A stretch of DNA of 64,000 nt, from positions 43,214,333 to 43,278,332 of the forward strand of contig OY282560.1 of assembly GCA_958295665.1 (NCBI GenBank), in the 5' to 3' direction. This document shows, in pieces, positions 54,700 to 64,000 of this stretch; positions within the stretch are counted from its first letter, which is position 1, and every line of letters starts with the position of its first letter. Origin of the DNA: Tipula vernalis (taxonomy: Eukaryota > Arthropoda > Insecta > Diptera > Tipulidae). Both the position numbers and the translations under genes were made by a program. The notes below the pieces were generated by a model that worked only from the letters and a program-made list of their open reading frames with translations, was not told the DNA's origin and searched no databases.

Positions 54700-55380
54700 C
54701 ATTACCAAGGTAATCAGATATACCTTCCATCGAACTGTTTTTCAAACAGAAGATCAAGAATATTCCCATTTTTTGTAAGTTTCCTCCACGGCCGTTTTAA
54801 AACTAGAGTTTGAATCTTCACCATAAATCACAGACGCGTCATCAGCAAAAAGCTGAAGTATACCACGCAATTTTAGTTTAAAAATTTCATTAATAAATAT
54901 GATGAATGGTAATGGCCCCAAAATGGAACCTTGAAGAACTCCAGTACCTATCATTGTTTGATCACTATTAGCAGATCTAATTTGTGTAAATTTCTTTCTG
55001 TTCGTAAGATAACTTTCGAAAGTCTTAAGGGCCCGACCCCTTACACCAATTTTATTTATCATGGTTAACAATATCAAATTCATTTTTGTAAATTTAAACA
55101 AGTTGAAAGCATTCACGACTGCGTTTTGAAAACCATAACGATTGCTTGTAATAAATTTAATATTATTTATAAGTTGTTCTAGTCTGTACTTAAAACTTGT
55201 TCAAAGATTTTAGAACTTTTGAGAGAGAGGTGGAGCACTGAGTTAAAAAAAAATTTTAATTTTATAACACTACTTAAGTGACACTTTATATTAGAGTCAC
55301 CGAGCAAATTATCGAAAAATCTCTTGGTTGCTAACGCGATTTTGGATTGTATATGTTTTGGAGACAATTTTGTTAATTAG
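54700..55380 (-). pseudogene. Non-LTR retrotransposon B: reverse transcriptase (3' part)
   Basis: On the minus strand, V-L-H-L-S-L-K-S-S-K-I-F-E-Q-V-L-S (55200-55250) is the finger helix. A frame at 54754-55116 has I-G-V-R-G-R-A-L-K-T-F-E-S-Y-L-T-N-R-K-K-F, then G-V-L-Q-G-S-I-L-G-P-L-P-F-I-I-F-I-N-E-I (motif B), then L-Q-L-F-A-D-D-A-S-V-I (motif C with both catalytic Asp, near 54829-54855). The element is jockey/CR1-like by these motifs. Motif A is lost in the gap between them. 55390-55978 on the plus strand holds an upstream part of a similar element in opposite orientation. Confidence 0.75.
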
Positions 55381-55389
55381 ATTGTTAAA

Positions 55390-55978
55390 GGGTACCGAAG
55401 CCTAAATATATAACGTGCTTCTCAATAATGGCAAAATTTTGTCTTCCAACTGATCAGACTTTTGTGTCACTTCAGCTTGGAATTATCGAAGGTTGTATCG
55501 ATATATTGAGAGGTGCCGATTTTTGGCCATCAAGTGTACTAGCGCGGTAGTTTAGAGATTGCCGATGCTCAAAAAACGGGGGAAGTATGCGATTACCGGG
55601 AGGCATCGAATCAACTGTAGTGATAAAATAATTAATAATTCAATTTCAGATTCTAATTTAATTCTCGATATCAATGGTACTAACAATATCACCAACAATT
55701 TATTTATTGTTTCCCAATGGTATGGAGTCGAAATCAAAAGATTTGCGTCTAGATCTGTTGGTTTTGATTACTCAGGCGCAGACGTGGTATGGAAAAGAAT
55801 TCTGTCAAATATTGAAATTGATTGCGCAGTTAAATGTTTGAATGATTTATTTACCTCGACTATCGAAAAAGGTATTCCTAAAATAAATATAAAGTTGTCC
55901 GTTAACCATACTACGCAAGACTTTGTTTTGAAAAGTTTGAATTACTTTTACGTTAGTTTTCTTGGTTCAGCCCCATAA
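55390..55978 (+). pseudogene. Non-LTR retrotransposon B: endonuclease-RT linker (inverted 5' part)
   Basis: The plus-strand frame 55559-55978 contains G-F-D-Y-S-G-A-D-V-V-W-K-R-I-L-S-N-I-E-I-D, then L-F-T-S-T-I-E-K-G-I-P. This resembles the stretch after the AP endonuclease of jockey-like ORF2 proteins (A-D-W...F...L..I, then I-..-A-I-..-I-P). It ends at 55978, where minus-strand RT of the neighbouring element starts. Its orientation is opposite to the RT at 54700-55380, as in 5'-inverted insertions; assignment to the same copy is inference. Confidence 0.55.
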
Positions 55979-57575
55979 CTGTATACCATACTTCCAATTC
56001 AATATCTGCCGACATCTTGCCAAGATTGCAGTATCATCCGCAATGTTGCAATTCTTGTTCCTTGTGATTGGTACGTCTCGCGTATAAAGTATGTAGAGTA
56101 TTGGCCCCAGAACACTTCCTTGTTCAACTCCAGCCGATATTTTCTTTTTTAGATAAGTACGACTTTAAAATCATTTATTCCAGGTCTCGGTGCCCTACTT
56201 TGTCGAAGGCTTCAGATACGTCCAATAAGACACTTGAGAATATTTTTTTCATTTTCCAGAGCATCTTTAATTAAATCTGTGATTATGTACACTTGATCTA
56301 TAATAGAATATCTCTCTATAAATCCAAATTGGTGAGGAGGAATGAGTTTTCTTACTTCTATTACTGATTTTAACCTCTTGAGAAGTAGCTTTTTAAATAA
56401 TTTTGAAATTTTAGGAAGTAGGTGGTTAGGCTTGTTAGGTTTTAGAATCATTATCACCTCTGCCACCTTCCACTGGTATGGAACGTATTTTAGTCTGAAA
56501 GCTGCGTTGGTTACTTAGTGCTTTAACTATAAGTTCAGTGATTTGGTCATAACCACGTGATTTTTTTGAGCTTAAGTTGTTGTTAATTTCATCTGTTAGC
56601 CCTTGTAGTGCTACAAGCCTTAGGTTTTGGTTATCCACTTTATTTACTGGAGTTATATTTTCTTCAGCTGTTTGTCATGATAGAAGCTATTAGTGCTTTA
56701 AGCCTTTTAATACCATTAGTTGCTTACCAAAGGGAATAATTAGTGTCCTTCTTGGCAGAAAGGCCAGCTAGGTATTCGCTAAATGAGTTGGTCTTGATTT
56801 CTTTGATAAGCATTCTCAATTTGTTGCTTAAATAATTAAGTCGTGATTTGCTTTATGGTGCTAGATTCCTCTGTCAGATTTTTCGCGTTTTCCGTTTTTC
56901 TCTAACCAGATCTCTAACTTCTACTGGATAGTTGATGTGATTTTCTGTTTGGTTACGAGTAGGAGGAGTACTCTACCACGCTGCTTGTAGTATACTGTTA
57001 TTCAGCAGCTTTAATAGTTAATAGTTTTAATTGGTACTTATAATTCAGTATTGCCTTCGACTAAGTTCCGGAAGAGATCCCAGTTGGTTTTATAATTTGT
57101 TAACCTAGGTAAATTATTTTTTTTTGATAATTGTATCATTGAGTGTCATAATGACAGGCGTGTGGTCACATGAAATTCCATCACTGTTTTCGAGTAATAC
57201 GTCGTTTTCAGATATGCTTTCGTTACAAAAAAATCTATTAAATCTGCTATCTTATTTGTATCCGCTGCCCAATATGGTGGTTTGCCTTCAGATAGGAACT
57301 CGTAGTTTAAAGCGCGACCAGCTGCAAATAGCTCCTTACCATTGTGAGTTGTTAGTCTTGATCCCCAATATGTATTTTTAGCATTAAAATCGCCTCGGAT
57401 TAAAACCGAGAGATTTGAGTAACGTTACATAATTTGAGCCTTCTCTCGCTTATCCTGCTGGGTGGATGGCGTGGTAGCACTGGTATCCTCGAATTCTAAC
57501 GAATGAATTTTCTGTCAGATGACATTCTTTAATTAGGCATATATCTATCTTTTGTATATAGAATGTGGTTATATA
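55979..57575 (-). pseudogene. Jockey-like retrotransposon A: ORF2 (endonuclease and RT)
   Basis: On the minus strand the endonuclease runs K-I-D-I-C-L-I-K-E-C-H-L-T-E-N-S-F-V-R-I-R-G-Y (57480-57550; the catalytic E sits in the K-E-C-H box). R-G-D-F-N-A-K-N-T-Y-W-G-S-R follows (57345-57400). RT follows with SSKKSRGYDQITELIVKAL (56530-56575), V-A-E-V-I-M-I-L-K-P-N-K-P-N (56420-56465), L-I-P-P-H-Q-F-G-F (56315-56345), motif A L-L-D-V-S-E-A-F-D-K-V (56190-56230), motif B G-V-E-Q-G-S-V-L-G-P-I-L-Y (56085-56130) and motif C N-I-A-D-D-T-A-I-L (56022-56048). Catalytic residues survive but frames shift repeatedly. The thumb and 3' end are missing beyond 55979. The RT copies the element at an endonuclease-made nick. 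Confidence 0.85.
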
Positions 57576-57599
57576 ATAACCAATATGTAGGACCCGAAA

Positions 57600-58778
57600 G
57601 TAACAAACATTATGGCGTAGGGAAGTGGATACCCAGTGCCGGCGACTTTGAGGGGTGAGCAAGCGGGCTGTCAGTCGTCGATATCCAACGGCCGCAATAC
57701 TTCTGAGGTAATGAACTCTGAAAACCAATTTGGAAGAAGTTCCATAATGCAAAGATCACCATCATCCTCAACTAGAAGTGGTGAGATAGAAAATGAAGAA
57801 CTCCGTAGAGAACTGTGTAAGATTGAAAAAATTACATCGGAGTTAATTAACGAAGTAAAAAATCTTAAGATAGAAAATGAAAAACTGAAAAAATCTTTAC
57901 AAGCAAAGGACCCTTAGGAACAGGATGCTACGGAGTCGCTTTGCAACAGAACATTGTACTCCAGAGTTCCACACTGACGAAGAAGAACTAAGAGAAGAAA
58001 CTGACTGGATCTTATAAAAGAACAGGAAGAAACCTGCAAAAAAAGGAAGGCAGAATCTTCTTCAGAAATTGTAGCTTCAAGCCAAACTTCAAAATCAGGT
58101 TTATTAAACTAAAATATACAATCTACCAAAATTAAGGAAAAGGCTTCACCACCAATCAACATTATTGGCGTAACTGACTATGGTACTATCCAATCATTAA
58201 TAAAATCGATGACTACAAAAGAATACAGAGTTGTAGCATCGAACAATAATACATGGAAAATTAATACAACAGATATTGAAACTTACAGAGCCTTGGCTGC
58301 AAAGTTGACAGACGAAGGCAAGGGCGAGGACAAAAATAATCGCCCGATCAAAGTGATGGCAAGAGGTCTTTACCCAACCTGTACAAAGCAGGATACAAAC
58401 GTAACTGAATAAAGGATCAAAATTAATAAAAGGGAGCTTCCATTGTTTATGCTTACTATTAATAGCAAAGAAAACGGTGGAAAAAAATTTCAATATTAAG
58501 GCAGTCCTTAACATGAGAATAAGAATAGAAGCGTTAAGAAAATCCACTGGCTTGATAGATGTGTGAAATGTTCGGAGAAACATTTCGCCCAAGTTTGTAA
58601 TTTGACAAAAAATACGGCTCCAAAATGCGTGAACTGTAACGGAGAGCATCCCGCTAACTACAGAGGATGTGAAGTAGTCAGGGAACTGCACAATTTGACA
58701 AACAAAAAACGCAAGGGCCCACTAAACCGTGGAGTGCCCAGTAATAGGACAATGTCCAAAAACCCAATGGTAGAACTG
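57600..58778 (+). pseudogene. Jockey-like retrotransposon A: ORF1 (gag-like), inverted relative to ORF2
   Basis: The plus-strand frame 57636-57917 has a Ser-rich start and a coiled-coil-like segment (E-N-E-E-L-R-R-E-L... L-I-N-E-V-K-N-L-K-I-E-N-E-K-L-K-K). 58209-58412 encodes K-E-Y-R-V-V-A-S-N-N-N-T-W-K-I-N-T-T-D-I-E-T-Y-R-A-L and V-M-A-R-G-L-Y-P-T, matching the domain before the zinc knuckles in jockey gag. 58563-58760 encodes CSEKHFAQVC and then K-C-V-N-C-N-G-E-H-P-A-N-Y-R-G-C, jockey-type CCHC knuckles. ORF1 lies in the opposite orientation to ORF2 (55979-57575), with its N-terminus at the junction. That is the arrangement produced by a 5' inversion during target-primed insertion. The copia element begins right at its 3' end. 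Confidence 0.8.
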
Positions 58779-58923
58779 TTAAAAAAAACAACTCTGATAA
58801 TTCATTCTGATGTAATAGCAGGCAACCCTGCTTTATTATTTTGACATTTGTTTGTGGTGAATAAAATACATTCATTCGAGTGAAATATATAAAACATAAA
58901 AGTCGTGTTTTATAATTTCGACA
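58779..58923 (+). repeat. Copia-type 5' LTR (145 bp, inferred)
   Basis: Begins TGTTAAAAAAAACAACTCTG and ends ...TTTCGACA directly before the primer-binding site, with AATAAA at 58860-58865. The start is placed by the TG...CA rule and by where the jockey gag similarity ends; no second LTR confirms it. The sequence is not found again near 62.4 kb, so the 3' LTR is missing. Confidence 0.55.
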
Positions 58924-58937
58924 GGCTATGGGCCCAG
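58924..58937 (+). other. Copia primer-binding site (initiator tRNA-Met type)
   Basis: GGCTATGGGCCCAG resembles the GGTTATGGGCCCAG used by Drosophila copia and 1731 elements, which prime from an internal half-tRNA-iMet (established). It abuts the LTR CA end; one T-to-C difference. Confidence 0.7.
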
Positions 58938-59073
58938 AATCCTTTAGATTCTGCGGCATCCGGCTAAATAAATAATCAATTATAGTTTAAATTTGTGCAA
59001 ATGGAAAAAATAATTAATTTGTGAACTGTATATCGTGAAATCGTTCTTGAATTCTTAAGACAAAGGATACAGA

Positions 59074-59840
59074 ATGTCAAAGTTGCATGGTAATTTGGAA
59101 AAGCTGAAAGGCAGTGAAAACTATGATTTCTGGTCATTTGCTATGAAACATTTCCTGGCATTGCACAAGTTGAAGAATTATATTGTAAGGAATGATACAT
59201 CAACCGAAGAAAATCGCATTGCTGTTGAAGACAAAGAGGAAAAACTTGATCAGGCTTCCACCATCCATTGGTGAAGAAATGTGAAACACCAATTGTCGCA
59301 TGGAATACATAGCGTGCAGCATGTGAAGACAGGGGAGCACAACATTGTGTTGGTTTATTGCATAAATTTGTATCAATTAGACTGGAAAATCATGATTCGA
59401 TGCAGTCCTATATTGACGAACTATTGCATATAAAAAGCAAGTTAGAGGATTTGGATTTCCCAGTTTGTGATAAATGGTTGACTGGAATTATGTTATTGGG
59501 TTTACCAGAGGAATTCAATTCATTCACTCTGGGTTTGGCTGGTGGTAAAATGGAGTGGACACCGGATCAATTGCGGTTAAAATTATTGGATTTAAATTAT
59601 AGTGGAGCTGTGAACCAAAGTGCATTTCTGAGTAAAAACAAAAATTGTTTTGAGACGAAAAAGAAACAACAACAAGGTTTTTTCCCTTTCTTAAATGCAA
59701 TAAGTGCAATGAAAAAGGCCATAAGGCAGCCGATTGTCCGAATAAAAACTCGAATGATACAATACGGCCAACAGTCAAAAAGAAACCAAATTCCAAGAAG
59801 GCATTTCTTGCTTTCGCATCAAATGATGGAATGAAGAACA
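59074..59840 (+). pseudogene. Copia Gag remnant
   Basis: Starts MSKLHGNLEKLKGSENYDFW and continues S-F-A-M-K-H-F-L-A-L, the copia gag N-terminus. After stops, 59358-59640 has ENHDSMQSYIDELLHIKSKL, then L-L-G-L-P-E-E-F-N-S-F-T-L-G-L, the UBN2-type gag core. A knuckle region with K-C-x2-C-x3-G-H can be read in a shifted frame near 59690-59735. At least two stops (59272, about 59390) and a shift inactivate it. The protease domain downstream is not recognisable. Confidence 0.75.
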
Positions 59841-60079
59841 AATCAAGCGACTGGTTTAATAATAGCGTCAATACACATGACACCAAATAAAAATTTGATC
59901 AAAAATCGTGTCACGTCCATGAAGGTAAATGGAAAAGGCAAGGTGAACCTCAAGGTAAATAATTTTGATATTGAAGTGGATCAAGTTTACATGTTCCTGA
60001 ATTATCGGCGAATTTACTATCAATATCGAAAATGGTTGAGAAAGGAAATACAATTACTATCAACAGTGAGGGCTGCACC

Positions 60080-60830
60080 GTCTATGTCCTTTGATAAATT
60101 GCAGGCCAATTGATGATATTTACAAAATTGATGGTGGTGTCGAAAAATGTATGTTAACGACGAAACAAGAAAACTCTGTGGTTTGGCATAAGCGGCTTGG
60201 GCATATAAATCACAAAGATTTGTGTAAAATGCGAGATGGTGTGGTTTCCGGAATAAAGTTTGCAGACGATATATCGATGTGGCAGATATTTTCTGATTTT
60301 CATTGACGATTTTAGCAGAAAATGTTTTGTTTATTTTCTGAAGTCTAAAAAGGAAGTTTTTACAACATTCATCGAATTTAAAACGGGGATTGGAAAACAA
60401 AGTGAAACAACAATTAAAATTTTACGTACTGATAATGGAACCGAATATTGTTCATGTGAATTCATCAATTTCTACAAGCAAAATGGTATTGAACATCAAT
60501 TGACGAATGTTTACACGCCACAGCAAAATGGTACAACAAAAAGAATGAATAGAACGATAGTCGAGCGGTCTAAATGCATGTTAATTGATGATTGAAATTA
60601 AGTGGCACATACTGGGCTGAAGCGGTCAACATGGCTGTTTATATAATAAACAGATCAGTATCATCATTGTTGGTTGATACAACTCCGGAAGAAGTTTGGA
60701 GTGGACATTTGGTTCTCCTGTTATGGTGCACATACCTAAAATGGGACGTGAAGTCAACGAAAATAATTTTTGTTAGTTATAATAATGAAAAGAAAGGTTA
60801 TCGGTGCATAAATAAACAACAAGAAAATTA
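60080..60830 (+). pseudogene. Copia integrase remnant
   Basis: The GAG-pre-integrase segment is V-V-W-H-K-R-L-G-H-I-N-H-K-D-L-C-K-M (60180-60235), but the following C-x2-C is deleted. The core has F-I-D-D-F-S-R-K-C-F-V-Y-F (60293-60335, first Asp) and I-K-I-L-R-T-D-N-G-T-E-Y (60414-60450, second Asp). P-Q-Q-N-G-T-T-K-R-M-N-R-T-I-V-E (60517-60565) carries Lys at the position of the third catalytic residue, Glu in copia (A-E-R becomes T-K-R). Then W-A-E-A-V-N-M-A-V-Y-I-I-N-R (60610-60652). Stops at 60304 and 60594 and the lost Glu show it cannot integrate. Confidence 0.8.
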
Positions 60831-60881
60831 ACTGTCAGTAGAGATGTAATTTTCCATTAAGCACCGGCTGAAATACATTCA

Positions 60882-62393
60882 GTGAGGGATAATGCAAGTG
60901 ATGTTAATGACATAGATGAGCAAAACGAATCATTATTGGAAGAGGAAATGAGTACGACAATGTCAGATGTACAAGCTATATCGAGTGACGACAGCTATAC
61001 GTCAGTTATTGGTCCTAATGAGACAGATTACGATCCAGATAAGTCAATAACACCATCCAGTGAAGTTCGCCGTTCATCAAGAACACCAAAACCAAATCCA
61101 AAATATGTTACTGAACCAACATGCAAAACAATGATCAATGTTGAGACATGATGCAGTAGATTGGAAAAATGCAATGCAGGATGAAATAAATTCATTAATG
61201 GAAAATGAAACGTGGTCATTGGTCGATTTACCGTCAGGCAGACAAGCTATAAAATCGAAATGGGTTTTTAAAACGAAAACAGATTCCGATGGTAATATTG
61301 TGAGACACAAAGCGAGATTGGTTGCCAAGGGTTGTTCTCAGATTTATGGTCTGGGTTATGAAGAGACATATTCACCTGTAGTAAGGTATGCATCGATAAG
61401 AGTATTGATGGTAATTGCTGTGAAACACAAGTTAAAGGTTCATCAGCTGAATGCTGTTACTGCCTTTCTTCAGGGTGAACTTCATGAAGAAATTTATATG
61501 CAGTAACCTGAAAAATATAATGATGGAACCAAGCAAGTGTGCAGACTAAATCGGGCAATATACGGACTAAAACAAGCTGGTAGAGAATGGAACATGAAAC
61601 TCGAAGCAGCACTCAAGTCATTTGGTCTTGAAAGGTCATTTGGTCATCAAAGGTAATCACTTAATTTTGGCCATTTATGTTGATGATATACTTATTTTTG
61701 GGAAGGACGAAGCTCAATTGAAGAAAATAAAAGGGGCATTCGCATAACTCAAGGCGAAGATAATATTCAATTGGGTCAATCTGCGTATGCTGAGGAAATA
61801 TTGAAACGTTTTGGCATGCAAGAATGCAAACCGATTTCGACACCGGCGGATCCAAATCAAAAATTGTCATTAAATATGCGGATCCAAATCAAAAATTGTC
61901 ATTAAATATGCCGATGAGTAAAATTAATGGCGACGAAGTCAAAAAGGTGTCATATCAGGAGGCTGTGGGCTCATTGCTCTATTTAGTTCAAGGCACTCGT
62001 CCAGATTTAGCATTTGCGGTTAATGATGTCAGCCGATTTAATACGAATCATAGTTTGGCTCATTGGAAGGCAGTCAAAAGAATTTTTCGATATTTAAAGG
62101 GCACTATCGATTACAAGTTAACATTCACAAACGAAAGTGATAGTGAATTGGTTGGTTATTCAGATTCGGACTGGGGATCCGACATCGATAAACGGCGATC
62201 GTGCACAGGCTATGTATTTAAGATGTGCAATGGGGCAATAACGTGGAGTAGCAAAAGAATTATCAAGCAAAGAGGCCGAATTTATAGCACAAAAAGATTT
62301 CCTATGATGGGCAACCGAATACGAGAGGCTAACAAAAAGGTTCCAATGCTTCTTATTTGTTGTACAGTAATTTTTAAACCAATCATCAAATAA
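60882..62393 (+). pseudogene. Copia reverse transcriptase and RNase H remnant
   Basis: An acidic linker (60882-61080) leads to D-A-V-D-W-K-N-A-M-Q-D-E-I (61144-61185) and RT. The fingers read K-S-K-W-V-F-K-T-K (61253-61280). Motif A reads V-H-Q-L-N-A-V-T-A-F-L-Q-G (61438-61476), where the catalytic Asp is Asn. A stop at 61504 follows. L-N-R-A-I-Y-G-L-K-Q-A (61548-61582) is intact, and the Y-V-D-D-I-L box (61676-61695) lies in another frame. RNase H begins V-S-Y-Q-E-A-V-G-S-L-L-Y-L (61945-61985) and reaches Y-S-D-S-D-W-G-S-D (62155-62185). It runs out of similarity after W-S-S-K-R (62248-62265). A 32-bp tandem duplication (61848-61911) also shifts the frame. Confidence 0.8.
61848..61911 (+). 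repeat. Exact 32-bp tandem duplication in copia RNase H lead-in
   Basis: The unit beginning GGATCCAAATCAAAAATTGT occurs twice, identical, at 61848-61879 and 61880-61911. As 32 is not a multiple of three, it shifts the frame. Perfect identity implies a recent slippage event compared with the surrounding decay. Confidence 0.9.
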
Positions 62394-64000
62394 TATTGAG
62401 ACCAATTTAATTTTTCAAAAACCAAACAAATTGATCAAGTTTCAAATTTACAAATTATGTGGAGTACTCTATTTGAACAGAACGCCTATTCCCATCCCCT
62501 TCTAACCAAGTTTTGTTGTAAAGTTGGAGATGGAATTATTTCCTTTTAAGCCAAAGTTTGATGGGCCAAGATTTTTTAAATCCCATTTTCCAAATACTCA
62601 TCCATCAAACAATTTTAATATTTAAATCAATTTTAGATGCTCGTGTATACAATATTTCGATTAATCTCTGTTTAAATTTAATACACAACACAACATGACA
62701 GAAAATTTTCAAAAAATACTTATCTCAGATCTGTCAGAAAATAATTTTCCAAAAGCGCGCACACAACATAGAGAACAAAACTTTCATTTATTTTCGAATC
62801 TATCCCTATCAATCACTTCTCGGTATATAACCACCGTACACAAATATAACAAATCTCGGGAAAATGCTGTACATAAAAATACTGGAAATATATAATATTG
62901 AGTGTTTTTTTTTTTGTTCATTTTCAATTGCAAATTTCCCTAACAGCAACGTTTTCTGTTGTTGTTGTATTGTTCGAAACAAAACACTTCCAAGAGGTTA
63001 TAAAATATTCATAAAATCTGGAATTATTCTCAACTTAATAGTTGTTTTGTATTAAGATAAAATGCCCGTAAGGAGTTTAGTATCCATAAACAAACGTACA
63101 TACATTTTCCAGCACATGACCTTACACAATATACAGTAAACACACTCACCTTTATATATTTTATGGTTTCGTATTTCCGTTATTTTTCTTGTTTGTTTGC
63201 AGCAAAAAAAAAAAATCAATTTAAATATTAAATTTTGCACACATTAGTCACACTGAAATATTAATATAATTTATTTATTTAAATAACTTTTCATCAATTT
63301 TCAACACTTTTCTTGAACAACACAAAAAAACACTTTACATTCCAAATACCATAAACTAAATTTGATCTATCGTATAGTGGGTGGGTAATAGAAAAAACTA
63401 AACACTTTTATAATTTCTTCTTTTTCTGATTTATATTACAAAAATATAATTTTCACTCAAAAAAAAACATAATTTTCATTTATTTTCACATTTTCTTTTA
63501 TAACTTTTACCAAATACCAAAAAAAAAAAAAAAATAATAATATTTCGCCTCTTGGTGTTGTTGTAAAAAAAATAAAATAACCAACCGAGCGCACACAAAT
63601 AACGAAGAAACACACAAAACACACAGAAGAAAAACTAAAACAATTTTTTTTATTTTTTTTTATAAATTTTCTAAAATCATAAACTGGAAAAATAAATTTT
63701 CTTTTGTATATGTCGGTGAAAAACGAGTATTTTCTCTGCACCAAGTACTGTGTACGTTGAAACGCGAACTCAAACTAATGTTTTTCTTACAGTTTTGTTT
63801 GTTTTCGTATACGGTGCTGCTCTGTGTAGGTATTTGGTTTGGCAACGGCAATGGCAGCAAGAGATAGCTATAGAGAATGTCCCGTTGTGTCTCGGCTAAT
63901 CAATTTGCAATTCTTTATTCGAACCAATTATTACATAAATCTGCATTAATTCAAACAACCGTTAACGTCAATAAATGTAACAATTAAAAATGGATTAGGA
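62394..64000. other. AT-rich non-coding stretch, no gene seen
   Basis: Many A and T homopolymers (62906, 63205, 63520-63533, 63643-63662) and small low-complexity frames. The final 250 bp is a little less AT-rich, but no motif was recognised. Confidence 0.5.

Larger units (their letters stand above)
58779..62393 (+). mobile_element. Copia (Ty1) LTR retrotransposon, 3'-truncated
   Basis: LTR, primer-binding site, gag, integrase, RT and RNase H appear in copia order (integrase before RT). The element ends inside RNase H, and no polypurine tract or 3' LTR follows. It lies directly against the ORF1 part of the jockey-like element, which it may have split, but no jockey sequence was recognised on its right side. 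Confidence 0.8.

Noticed and set aside
63457..63860. Reverse-strand frames rich in Phe and Lys near the window end
   Set aside because: They are read through A and T homopolymers; low complexity with no family motif.

Overview
This window looks like a piece of an AT-rich insect genome, probably a fly (inference). The reasons are the mix of transposon families (BEL/Pao, copia, jockey-like and I/LOA-like non-LTR elements, Penelope-like elements, Helitrons, piggyBac, Tc1), a BEL primer-binding site matching the 3' end of insect tRNA-Phe, and a copia primer-binding site of the initiator-tRNA-Met type. I could not support any host protein-coding gene, rRNA, tRNA or CRISPR array. Nearly all coding similarity is decayed mobile DNA, so the stretch reads as a heterochromatin-like, intergenic or intronic transposon graveyard.

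Layout. 1-1190 is a degenerate ~108-bp tandem repeat, followed by a BEL/Pao reverse transcriptase scrap (1503-1859) and 3 kb of plain AT-rich DNA. At 5260-6026 lies a non-autonomous I/LOA-like retroposon with an 11-bp target-site duplication. 6455-7295 is a head-to-head, circularly permuted repeat carrying a hammerhead-ribozyme-like motif (7171-7247). It abuts a BEL/Pao element (7305-11460); a second BEL/Pao element (PBS 12098, intact gag-protease frame 12262-14007) runs into a Helitron helicase fragment (15405-16440). 18520-20290 is a ~165-bp satellite with a 0.5-kb insertion; 20559-20727 is a MITE-like palindrome; 21960-22335 is a minus-strand Helitron Rep fragment.

23.7-27.0 kb is a decayed I/LOA-like element split by a foldback element (about 25.7-26.85 kb), whose arms are built from the same ~108-bp repeat as 1-1190. 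28.8-33.3 kb is a nested Penelope-like element (PLE): the outer PLE holds two I/LOA-like insertions (29129-29635 and 29996-30896) and a second PLE with ~80-bp terminal inverted repeats (31496-33032), which itself holds a 373-bp hairpin-bearing insertion. 33395-37244 is an end-to-end Helitron (TC...CTAG, A/T target) with a broken Rep-helicase gene. 37.3-45.3 kb is mostly low-complexity DNA with local duplications and a dispersed repeat tailed by (AATC)n. A Tc1 scrap, a non-LTR RT scrap and an end-to-end piggyBac element (48913-50647, TTAA on both sides) follow.

50.8-54.5 kb is AT-rich and CTCAACC-rich simple DNA interrupted by more of the ~108-bp repeat. 54.7-58.8 kb holds two neighbouring non-LTR elements, each with its 5' part inverted relative to its 3' part. 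58779-62393 is a copia element with a 5' LTR but no visible 3' LTR. The rest is AT-rich and apparently empty.

The genes do not form a pathway; each set served its own element's mobilisation (gag/pol particles, target-primed reverse transcription, rolling-circle replication, cut-and-paste), and almost all are disabled by stops, frameshifts or deletions. All calls are by eye: family names are firm where catalytic motifs are visible, while boundaries without a target-site duplication are approximate.
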